Below are positions 8,060 to 14,709 of a stretch of DNA of 19,639 nucleotides, one piece after another. A program made the position numbers and the translations under genes. This DNA comes from TMED14 sp038145075 (GTDB taxonomy: Bacteria > Bacteroidota > Bacteroidia > Flavobacteriales > Schleiferiaceae), in contig JAYQOY010000031.1 of NCBI GenBank assembly GCA_038145075.1, positions 1 to 19,639 of the forward strand, in the 5' to 3' direction. Below the pieces are notes generated by a model. The model saw only the letters and a list, made by a program, of their open reading frames with translations. It did not search any database and was not told the DNA's origin. The first letter of the stretch is position 1; each line of letters begins with the position of its first letter.

Positions 8060-8923
8060 ATGGATCTGCGCCAGCTGATTCGCGAAAGCAATTTCCTCCC
8101 CATGCTGGCGTCCGTAGGCGCCCTCTTTGCGTACTCGTGGTGGACGGGCTCTGCCAACAATCCCTGGATTTTATTCATTGGCATAGCCGCGGGAATGCCC
8201 CATGGCGCCACCGATTTGCTGGGGGAATCCTCACCTTGGAATACCCGCGCCGCCCTCTTTTATGGGCTGAGCATCGCATTGCTCTACCTGAGCTGGACCT
8301 TCTGGCCGGGCTTTACCCTTGGGCTGTTTTTAGTGGTCAGCATTGTGCATTTTGGGACTGAGGATGCTCTTTCTTCCCAATGGTCCTGGCTGCATGCGCA
8401 TGAGTCCGTGGTTCGGGGCAGCCTGGTCGTCTTATTGCCTTCGCTCTTTTACCGCGAGGAAGTCATCGAGCTCTTTTACCTGGTCTCCGGAGCGGATTGG
8501 TCCGGGATCTTGGCGCCCGAGGTGGTGAAAATGGGCCTCAACATTTGGTTCATTGGCCTCTTCACGCTCTTTGGCCACGCTGCCACGCAGTGGTCTTCTT
8601 GGGAGCGGGTGCTTCAAACCTTCATGGAGCTGGGCTTGCTCGTTGTCGTGTTCCGAATCTTACACCCGCTGGAGGCTTTTGTGGTCTACTTTGTGGCCGG
8701 CCATTCGCTCCGAACGGCCCACAAGCTGCGCCACGTCCTGCGCGCCCATGCGCTCCCCGTCGTGGCCCTGACGCTGGCCACTTTTGGAGCGGCTGCTCTC
8801 TACCATTTCTATGTGCCCACCCAGCTAGAGGTGGATGGCCAGATGATTCGGACGGCCTTTGTGGCGCTTTCGCTCTTTGCGATTCCACACGCGGTCTGGA
8901 GGACCTACGCGATTTTTAAGTAG
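8060..8923 (+). CDS. blh: Brp/Blh family beta-carotene 15,15'-dioxygenase homologue
   Basis: A 287-residue polytopic membrane protein of the Brp/Blh family, which splits beta-carotene into two retinals. Family landmarks: MPHGATD with His48, VHFGTED with His97, the helix segment VVYFVAGHSLRTAHKLR with His215, and IPHAVW with His277. Proteorhodopsin 1.2 kb downstream supports a retinal-making role. The sequence departs from the family pattern as I remember it: the second histidine expected four residues after His215 is Thr219 (the next His is 221), and the usual His after GATD is Leu. It may therefore be a divergent but working enzyme. It follows the lipoprotein gene directly and ends 12 bases before a strong hairpin. 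Confidence 0.8.
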   Translation: MDLRQLIRESNFLPMLASVGALFAYSWWTGSANNPWILFIGIAAGMPHGATDLLGESSPWNTRAALFYGLSIALLYLSWTFWPGFTLGLFLVVSIVHFGTEDALSSQWSWLHAHESVVRGSLVVLLPSLFYREEVIELFYLVSGADWSGILAPEVVKMGLNIWFIGLFTLFGHAATQWSSWERVLQTFMELGLLVVVFRILHPLEAFVVYFVAGHSLRTAHKLRHVLRAHALPVVALTLATFGAAALYHFYVPTQLEVDGQMIRTAFVALSLFAIPHAVWRTYAIFK

Positions 8924-8935
8924 CCCAAAAAAGGG

Positions 8936-8960
8936 AAGGGCTGCCCAGCGGGCAGCCCTT
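8936..8960. terminator. Hairpin terminator between convergent genes
   Basis: A perfect 11-bp stem (AAGGGCTGCCC / GGGCAGCCCTT) with loop AGC lies between the stop of blh and the stop of the convergent membrane-protein gene. On the minus strand the hairpin is followed by CCC and then six T, a good intrinsic terminator for the leftward gene. On the plus strand the trailing sequence (CTAGCTATTTCC) is a weaker T-tract. It probably acts in both directions. Confidence 0.85.
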
Positions 8961-8983
8961 CTAGCTATTTCCTGCGTTTAGGT

Positions 8984-9763
8984 TTAGCTGTTTTTGATGG
9001 GGATGTGTGGGTTCTGTACCCAGCCTACGATCCATGCAGCGGCATTGTACAGCACGCCGTAGAGTGCAGCAGCAATGTGGAATACAGCAAGTAGGATTAC
9101 GGCATTCACTAGCATGCCTAAAGTTCCCATAATGCTATCCCAAGACCATGAGCCAGAGATGCTTGCGTTCCAATCAGCCATGCTGAAGGAATTGCCCAAC
9201 GTGTCTAATACACCAAAAGGAATCAAAGCAGAAGCCTCGCCCCAGTACCAAGCAGGAGCTGCCCAGAACATATCGGCAATGGATTCACCTCCGCCCAATG
9301 GAGCGTATACGCTGGTGTTGAACAAAGTGGCAACTGCCATGCACAAAGCTTGAGTTAGCACAACCAAAGCACCCAGTTCTCCCAAGAGGCGGATGTTGGT
9401 CTTAACTACATCGTGTGCCAAGAAGTGGGTCATGCTGCCGTGATTACCTGCAAAGGAATCGCCGCGCATGCGAACCACATTAGGGATGGCAAAGGCAGCT
9501 ACCAAGCAGATCAACGTAGTTACGATGCTGGCAATCATGCCCATCGAATCTGCGGATCCGAAATAGTCGCCTGCTCCGTCAATCAATCCCCATACCATCA
9601 AGATGCACATGCCAAGGGCTAGCCATGAGTAGATGGTCTGGAAATAACTCCGGACGCCGTTGCTGCTGTCAAAGTTGTCTAGCGTGTCAGAAACACGGCT
9701 TCCGAGAACTCTTCCAGCGATTTGACCGGGTAGGTCAAGGACTTTTTGAATGATTTCGTTCAT
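8984..9763 (-). CDS. Unrecognised integral membrane protein divergent from proteorhodopsin
   Basis: A 259-residue protein I do not recognise. It has a short amphipathic N-terminal part, then about four predicted membrane helices: roughly 44-61, 75-94, 127-148 and 211-240. A long, Gly/Ser- and aromatic-rich loop (150-208, with Trp at 167, 172, 174, 198, 206 and 208) joins the last two. A polar loop at 95-126 holds MRGDSFAGNHGSMTHFLAHD, with several His and Asp. Base composition is more AT-rich than in the neighbouring housekeeping genes. It shares a long AT-rich upstream region with the opsin gene and has its own strong terminator, so I infer high expression. The ATG at 9763 fits the hydrophilic start. 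A role with proteorhodopsin is only suggested by position. Confidence 0.8.
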   Translation of the reverse strand: MNEIIQKVLDLPGQIAGRVLGSRVSDTLDNFDSSNGVRSYFQTIYSWLALGMCILMVWGLIDGAGDYFGSADSMGMIASIVTTLICLVAAFAIPNVVRMRGDSFAGNHGSMTHFLAHDVVKTNIRLLGELGALVVLTQALCMAVATLFNTSVYAPLGGGESIADMFWAAPAWYWGEASALIPFGVLDTLGNSFSMADWNASISGSWSWDSIMGTLGMLVNAVILLAVFHIAAALYGVLYNAAAWIVGWVQNPHIPIKNS

Positions 9764-10131
9764 TGTTGTGTGCGTTTTGGTTTATATGAAAATTAGTTAA
9801 AGACTTAATCAACACGAAATCAATCTGATAAAAAAGACGCATAGAATGTTCATTTTGCTCGTTCCAAATAAGCTCTAACCCAGTACCAGTAAAGGTTTGA
9901 GGATAATTGACATTAGTTGAAAACTTTTTTAAATGTTATAGGGACAATTGTAAAAAATCTGTCAAAAGGGCAAAAAACCACATTTTTTTTCTTGACTAAG
10001 GCTTTGGAAAACAAATAATTACAATCCTATTTGTTTAATTATTTTATATAAAAGTTAAACGTGATTAAACCTTATTGACGAATAAATGTTATAAAGACAA
10101 ACAAAACTCACTTTTAAAACCTAAACGTATT
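9764..10131. promoter_or_regulatory. AT-rich divergent control region of the membrane protein and proteorhodopsin genes
   Basis: A 368-base non-coding stretch of about 27% GC, far below its surroundings. Candidate plus-strand boxes: TTGACA at 9907 with TTAAAT at 9929 (16-base spacer), TTGACT at 9992 with TAATTA at 10016 (18-base spacer), and TTG at 10004 with TTTG at 10030, matching part of the Bacteroidota TTG-N19-TAnnTTTG layout. None is decisive. On the minus strand TAATTTTC (9788-9795) resembles a -7 box without a well-spaced TTG. The opsin leader has no Shine-Dalgarno but is A-rich just before the ATG. A long direct repeat is listed separately. Confidence 0.6.
9931..10100 (+). repeat. 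Pair of 17-base direct repeats upstream of proteorhodopsin
   Basis: The motif AAATGTTATARRGACAA occurs at 9931-9947 (RR = GG) and at 10084-10100 (RR = AA), 153 bases apart. They match at 15 of 17 positions, and the preceding base T also matches. Each is preceded by a TTGAC (9907 and 10075) at different distances. The second copy lies about 30 bases before the opsin start codon. It could be a regulator-binding site or a pair of promoter elements. Confidence 0.5.
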
Positions 10132-10851
10132 ATGGAATTCTTAGAAGTTCTCTCCATTGATCCCGCTGACCCCGTCAGCTTCACGTTCTTCACGGGTTAC
10201 ATGGCCATGTTTGCCGCGTCCGTGTTCTTCTTCTTTGAGCGCGGTCGTGTGGCCGACGAATGGAAGTCGAGTTTATTGGTTTCTGGTTTGATTACTGGTA
10301 TCGCTGCAGTTCACTACTACTACATGCGTGACTACTATCAGGCTACTCACGAAACCCCTGTTGCTTTGCGTTACATCGACTGGACCTTGACGGTTCCCTT
10401 GATGTGCGTGGAATTTTATCTCATCACGAAAAAAGCAGGCGGCACGTCTGCATTGTTGTGGAAGCTGATCTTGGCTTCTGTAGCGATGTTGGTGCTGGGC
10501 TACATCGGCGAAGCGTTCTACGCGGACCAAACCCAATCATGGGTATGGGGTGCGTTGTCCGGCGCTGCGTACTTCTACATCGTATGGATGGTTTGGAAGG
10601 GCGAAGTAGCTACGCTTGCAGCTAGCGCAGGCGGCAACGTTCAAAAGGCGGTTGAAGCCTTGATGAAGTTTGTCGTCATCGGCTGGGCTATCTATCCTAT
10701 TGGTTACATCGCAGGTACCGAAGGTGGTTTGTTCGGCATGCCTGTGTTGGAAGGCCTGGATATGGACCTCGTGTACAACATTGGTGACGCCGTCAACAAG
10801 ATTGGCTTCGGCTTGGTCATCTACGCACTTGCCATCGGCGACAAGAAGTAA
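10132..10851 (+). CDS. Proteorhodopsin, green-type light-driven proton pump
   Basis: A 239-residue seven-helix retinal protein of the inner membrane that pumps protons outward in light. Functional residues: His61 next to the counterion, the DTE triad Asp83 / Thr87 / Glu94 in RYIDWTLTVPLMCVEFY (acceptor and donor carboxylates as in proton pumps), and the retinal-binding Lys223 in GDAVNKIGFG. Met91 is at the spectral-tuning site (Leu or Met green, Gln blue). Gly140 in the helix E segment VWGALSG aligns with the xanthorhodopsin glycine that leaves room for a carotenoid antenna. The ATG at 10132 matches the usual start near helix A; an upstream TTG at 10075 would add a non-homologous tail. It is a single-gene unit closed by a strong terminator; its retinal could come from the nearby blh product. 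Confidence 0.97.
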   Translation: MEFLEVLSIDPADPVSFTFFTGYMAMFAASVFFFFERGRVADEWKSSLLVSGLITGIAAVHYYYMRDYYQATHETPVALRYIDWTLTVPLMCVEFYLITKKAGGTSALLWKLILASVAMLVLGYIGEAFYADQTQSWVWGALSGAAYFYIVWMVWKGEVATLAASAGGNVQKAVEALMKFVVIGWAIYPIGYIAGTEGGLFGMPVLEGLDMDLVYNIGDAVNKIGFGLVIYALAIGDKK

Positions 10852-10881
10852 AATAACGTGTGAGTTTTGTCTTGTGTGCGC

Positions 10882-10911
10882 AAGGGCCCCCGGAAACGGG
10901 GGCCCTTTTTT
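10882..10911 (+). terminator. Intrinsic terminator of proteorhodopsin
   Basis: A perfect 11-bp, very GC-rich stem (AAGGGCCCCCG / CGGGGGCCCTT) with a GAAA loop is followed by a T-run through 10911, 30 bases after the opsin stop. It is a textbook rho-independent terminator on the plus strand. The minus strand lacks a T-tract after the stem, so it is a weaker stop for the convergent lipoprotein operon ending at 10945. Confidence 0.92.
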
Positions 10912-10944
10912 GTTGGCGCGCCCCGTGAAATAAGCGCCGGGCCA

Positions 10945-12057
10945 TCACGGACTTACCGAAAAGACGAAGCGGTCGTCACGCGCAACCACGGCATGCGAGA
11001 GAACGGCCAGGACGTGGTGCGTTTGGGTCGATTGGCTATACGACTTTCGCCAACCTTGTGCTTGAAGGTGCAGGATCCCGCGGTCCCACTGCACGTAGGT
11101 GCCTAGGGCGCCGGGCCGAATTCGGTCCATCCAAGACATACCGGGCAATTGAAACTGCTGGACCAATGCGCCTGTGGCACTGTCCAAGTAGAGGACTTCT
11201 CCCATGTGATTCACGACCAAAAGCTGCCCCGCATCCCAGGTGAAGCCGGGTATGTTCCACGCGAAAGGCAAGGTATACGCCCATTTGAGGGCCTGGTTAG
11301 GGAGGGACCAAGCGAGCACTTTCTCGGCAGTGCCGACGTACAGCATGTCCTCCGCATACAGGATAGGAAGGCCATTGCCTGGATCCTCCGCGATGGGATA
11401 GCTGCGCAAGGAATCTGGGTGGTAGACCCACAGCACGACCTGCCCACTTTGACTGGCGGCGTCCCAGGTGCGCAAAGTGGCGGCCCAACCTCCCGCCCAG
11501 TGGGTCCACCCGTCGAGGACGGCGTACTGCTGGCTCGCCAGGGTATGCCGGGCAAGTTGGGTCCAATTCCCGGTGGCGTCACAGGACCAAACGCTGATGC
11601 CCTGGGCGTCATAGATGGGCAGCAAGAAGGTGCTGTCGAGGGGATGGGCCATTCGGGTCGTCCAGGTGCCGGGAACCAAGGGATAGGGAAAGGAGGACGT
11701 TTGGCCCGAATACGGATCAATGCGCAAGGCCAAGGAGTCTTCAAACATCCACAAGGCATCCTCTTGAATGGCCACTTCCTCGAGGACCCAGGCATCATTC
11801 AGCCAGTGGTTGGGCAGGGAGACCGACCACAGCAACTGCCCGGTAAATCCGTGCCGCAGGCCCACGGCTTGGCTGTCCACTTGAACCCAAACATGCTTCC
11901 CCCAGGCATAGGGCCCAAAGCCTACGCACGCGGCGGAGTCACTGCGCAAGGGCATTTCCCAGGCGTGGGGAGGGCTGTCGCGCAGGGGGTAGACTTGGTT
12001 TTGGCAGCTCCAAAGGCTGAGCAGGCCGAGAAGGGCAAAAAAGCGGGGCTGTTTCAT
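10945..12057 (-). CDS. Trp-rich propeller-like lipoprotein
   Basis: A 370-residue predicted lipoprotein. The signal peptide ends in lipobox LWSC with Cys18. The rest is a series of beta-rich units in which a Trp or Tyr strand is followed by a phrase such as GFTGQLLWSVSLP, PNQALKWAYTLP or DSATGALVQQFQLP. These resemble the repeats of PQQ-like or WD-type beta-propellers (inference). Trp is about 6% of residues, far above average. It likely sits in the outer membrane and binds a ligand or partner. The start overlaps the upstream hydrolase stop as ATGA (12054-12057), so it is the last gene of a three-gene exported-protein operon. No enzyme motif is visible. Confidence 0.8.
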   Translation of the reverse strand: MKQPRFFALLGLLSLWSCQNQVYPLRDSPPHAWEMPLRSDSAACVGFGPYAWGKHVWVQVDSQAVGLRHGFTGQLLWSVSLPNHWLNDAWVLEEVAIQEDALWMFEDSLALRIDPYSGQTSSFPYPLVPGTWTTRMAHPLDSTFLLPIYDAQGISVWSCDATGNWTQLARHTLASQQYAVLDGWTHWAGGWAATLRTWDAASQSGQVVLWVYHPDSLRSYPIAEDPGNGLPILYAEDMLYVGTAEKVLAWSLPNQALKWAYTLPFAWNIPGFTWDAGQLLVVNHMGEVLYLDSATGALVQQFQLPGMSWMDRIRPGALGTYVQWDRGILHLQAQGWRKSYSQSTQTHHVLAVLSHAVVARDDRFVFSVSP

Positions 12058-13619
12058 CGGACAGGGGTTAAAAAGAAGGCCGCACCGGGGATGGTCCCGT
12101 TGTAGAGGCGTTTGAAGAATTCACGGGTGTAGGAGGCATTGCGCATTTGCTGGTGATTGGTATGCGGCAAGGCAATATGAGCGACGGCGCCAGGGAGGCT
12201 TCCCGCCGAACTTGCGAGCACCACCCCGTCGTTCGGATGGACGGTCACCTCGCTGACCCAGCGCGGCCACGCCAGGCAGGTGGCGTCTGGGTTGCTGCTT
12301 TCACAGTCGGAGGGATGGGCGACCACAGACCATTCGCCTGCATCGTTTTCCCCGCGGCATCGGCACCAATAGCCGTCGAGCTGGTGGTGGACGGTTCGAG
12401 CCCCAATGAGGGATTCGTACACGTTGTTGGCGTTTCGGTACCACTGTTCGGCGTCCGACGCGGCCTCCGCTTGCTCCAAGGCGCGCTGCCGCTGCCAGGC
12501 GTGGTAGAGCCCCGCCACCGGGTTCCACCAAGACGCTTGGAGGGCGAGGGCGTGGTGCTGGGCAGAGGCCGCCGCCACAAAGGATTGCGCTTGGTAGCGG
12601 GCCTGCTGGGTATTGGCCCAGTCCACAAGGGGCTGGTCCCCGTCAAAGGCAAAGGGGTCTTGAGCGAGGGCCATTCCAACCGAATCGGTCACCGTCATCG
12701 AATAGGCCGTCCGCCAAAAGACGGGTTCGTCTTCCACCCCGTAGACTTGAATGACGGGCACGGAAGGGCTGCGTTGGCTGACCTTTTGGATGAGGAGATT
12801 TTGGGGGTGGAGTTCGGCCGTGATGGGCCGATTAAACTTGCCCAAAGCAAAGGGGACCACAAGGTTGCTGGCAGCCGCACACTGGGTATTCAGAGTTTGC
12901 TGAAGCAGGGGGTCCAAGTTTTCAAACCAGCGCAAGGGCGGCAGATACGCCGGCATCCAGAGCACAGGGTGGCTCAAAACGCTGCAGGCATCGGAGATAA
13001 AGGTGGCCGCTCCGTTTTGGCCCCATGGACTCAATACAAAAGGGGCTTGCGATCCTTCCACGGCGGAACCAATCAGGACCATGCCGCCTACAGGCCGGTC
13101 AAAGAGGGAGGAATCCGCATACAAGCTGTCCAAGACCAGCGCCTCCAAGCCCCCTAAAGAATGGGCGATGAGGATGTGGTTATCGGGGTCAGTTTGCTGC
13201 ATTTGCTGGGCCAGCCAGGCCTTGGCCTGCAGGTGCTGATCGATGTCCAGAGCCCCGTCTATCAAGCTGCCGTTTTGGGAATAGGTGGGCGGGCTATCGT
13301 AGACAACGTCCCGCGCGGGATACAGGGGCGCTCCTCCTAGGGCGGTTCGGCTGGCCACGAGATTCCAGTTTTCCGGAGAGCCCCCCAGACCGTGGAGGTA
13401 GAAGAGAATGCGCTGCCCGGACGTGGCTGTTTTTGCGGCAAAGTGAAGGGAGCCGTTCGGGGGTAAAAAATCGGGAACCTCCACAGCGAACGCCGAGTCG
13501 GGCAGGCTGAAGACGGTGCAAGGCTGTGCATAGACGCCGGTGGTCAAGAGGCCAATGAGCAGGGCGATTAAGGCCAGCGTGGCCACCATAGAGGCCTGGT
13601 GCGTAGTGGGTTTTGCCAT
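12054..13619 (-). CDS. Secreted alpha/beta-hydrolase (serine esterase/lipase-like)
   Basis: A 521-residue exported protein with a signal peptide (hydrophobic core about 11-29, likely cut after VYA at 31). The first half is an alpha/beta-hydrolase fold: FYLHGLGGSPENW at 73-85 gives the oxyanion-hole region and IAHSLGG at 151-157 the nucleophile elbow with Ser154. Asp297 in VYGVEDEPVFW and His486 or His489 in LPHTNHQQM are plausible triad partners. The C-terminal region includes a small Cys-containing segment (GYWCRC) that may carry a disulfide. The layout resembles PGAP1-type or lipase-like hydrolases; the substrate is unknown. No T9SS sorting domain is evident at its end. It starts 11 bases after the preceding exported protein and overlaps the lipoprotein gene by 4 bases. 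Confidence 0.82.
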   Translation of the reverse strand: MAKPTTHQASMVATLALIALLIGLLTTGVYAQPCTVFSLPDSAFAVEVPDFLPPNGSLHFAAKTATSGQRILFYLHGLGGSPENWNLVASRTALGGAPLYPARDVVYDSPPTYSQNGSLIDGALDIDQHLQAKAWLAQQMQQTDPDNHILIAHSLGGLEALVLDSLYADSSLFDRPVGGMVLIGSAVEGSQAPFVLSPWGQNGAATFISDACSVLSHPVLWMPAYLPPLRWFENLDPLLQQTLNTQCAAASNLVVPFALGKFNRPITAELHPQNLLIQKVSQRSPSVPVIQVYGVEDEPVFWRTAYSMTVTDSVGMALAQDPFAFDGDQPLVDWANTQQARYQAQSFVAAASAQHHALALQASWWNPVAGLYHAWQRQRALEQAEAASDAEQWYRNANNVYESLIGARTVHHQLDGYWCRCRGENDAGEWSVVAHPSDCESSNPDATCLAWPRWVSEVTVHPNDGVVLASSAGSLPGAVAHIALPHTNHQQMRNASYTREFFKRLYNGTIPGAAFFLTPVR

Positions 13620-13630
13620 CGTTGAGTAGG

Positions 13631-14614
13631 TTAGAGTTGAACAAACGGTGCTTGGAGGGAAAAGGGCCCAAAGTGGAGGACGGCCGTGTAGCGGCCAGGA
13701 GCCAGGGTGGGCTGTACGTACAGGGGCAGGGGTCCGGTCTCCTCCACGGCCCAGGCCACTCGGCCTTGTACATCCCGGAATTCCAAGGACGAAGGCTGGA
13801 GGGTGCGCCCATCGCTCAAGGCGATCCAGACCTCCCCGAGGTCGTGGGGGTTGGGGGAGAGCTGGACTTCGGCTTCGGAAGACACCTCCCCCTCAAAACC
13901 GTCCAGAGGGGAGCGCAGCACCCAGGTCCAATCCTGAGCGCAGGCACCCGAGCTGAGTATTCGGGGCTGGACGCGCTCTTCCACGTGGATGTACCAGCCA
14001 GCCCCGAGGGGCGCAAATTCCCAGCGCTCCAAGCGGCCATCCCCATGCGCCCATGTCCACTCCGGGGGATTGGCTTGCGCGGTCATCGTCCAACCTTCCC
14101 CGGCCTCCCAGGACCACCGGCCGTCCCCCACCTGAAGAGCCCCCAACGCGGCCAGCTCTTCGGTGCTCGGGAGAATCTGGGACACTCGGGGCAACAAGAG
14201 GGATTCGGGGAAGTCTAGGGATTCGGGCGCTTCCTCGGGCGAGAGCGCGACCCATTCGCCCCGCTGCATCCAGGAGATCCCGCTGGGGCTCCAGCGCAGG
14301 CGCTGCAGGGGCTGGCGCCAGGCGTCGTGAGGGTCGATGGATTCCTGAAAATGCCATTCCAGGGTGGGCTGCGCCCCTTGGTCGTGCCATTGGCGCAGGA
14401 CGGACTGGAAGCGCGGCAAAAGAGCTTCGGATTCCCAGGCGCTGAGCCCGGCGGTGTCGCTGAGTTCGGGCAATCGGCAAACCGTCCAATGCTGCTCTTG
14501 GCATTGAAAAAAATAGGGGACGGTCTGGGCCCAGAGGGGGCCAAACGCGAGCGAAGTCCAACAGCTCCACCAGAGCCGCCAAACTTTTACGAAGGGAAAA
14601 GGTTGTATGTGCAT
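13631..14614 (-). CDS. Trp-rich secreted protein with T9SS C-terminal sorting domain
   Basis: A 327-residue exported protein with no recognised catalytic domain. A hydrophobic, Trp-rich signal peptide ends near LWAQ (about residue 30). The last 75 or so residues look like a type A sorting domain of the type IX secretion system: an SPNP start, then VWIALSDGR, a FRDVQGRVAW strand, LPLYVQP and APGRYTAVLHFG before the C-terminus. Such proteins are exported across the outer membrane and anchored or released. About 24 of 327 residues are Trp (roughly 7%), which is extreme. The ATG at 14614 gives a clean signal peptide; a TTG at 14632 is the alternative. It is the first gene of the three-gene exported operon and diverges from sufS. 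Confidence 0.78.
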   Translation of the reverse strand: MHIQPFPFVKVWRLWWSCWTSLAFGPLWAQTVPYFFQCQEQHWTVCRLPELSDTAGLSAWESEALLPRFQSVLRQWHDQGAQPTLEWHFQESIDPHDAWRQPLQRLRWSPSGISWMQRGEWVALSPEEAPESLDFPESLLLPRVSQILPSTEELAALGALQVGDGRWSWEAGEGWTMTAQANPPEWTWAHGDGRLERWEFAPLGAGWYIHVEERVQPRILSSGACAQDWTWVLRSPLDGFEGEVSSEAEVQLSPNPHDLGEVWIALSDGRTLQPSSLEFRDVQGRVAWAVEETGPLPLYVQPTLAPGRYTAVLHFGPFSLQAPFVQL

Positions 14615-14709
14615 GGGGCGAAAGTGCCCCAATCGGTTCAGGCCTATCCGAAATCAAACGCCTGTATCCGTTTAAATTTCGGACTTTTGCAGTTCCCAAC
14701 ACGCCACGC
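14615..14709. promoter_or_regulatory. Divergent promoter region with inverted repeat upstream of sufS
   Basis: The 95 bases between the divergent genes contain a perfect 8-base inverted repeat, TCCGAAAT (14647-14654) and ATTTCGGA (14676-14683), separated by 21 bases. TAAATTTC at 14673-14680 resembles the Bacteroidota -7 box (TAnnTTTG) but overlaps the repeat and has no well-spaced TTG. The repeat could be an operator for the suf operon or form a leader hairpin. Confidence 0.45.

Noticed and set aside
10075..10131. N-terminal extension of proteorhodopsin from a TTG at 10075
   Set aside because: The extra 19 residues are Lys/Asn-rich with no membrane or signal character and fall in AT-rich leader DNA; the ATG at 10132 fits the opsin family.
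11149..12105. 318-codon plus-strand open frame opposite the lipoprotein gene
   Set aside because: It lies antisense to a gene with a clear lipobox and ATGA junction; its composition (Gly/Pro/Arg-rich, no domain) is that of a shadow frame in GC-rich DNA.
12147..13157. 336-codon plus-strand open frame opposite the secreted hydrolase
   Set aside because: Antisense to a gene with a signal peptide and AHSLGG nucleophile motif; no family-like features of its own.
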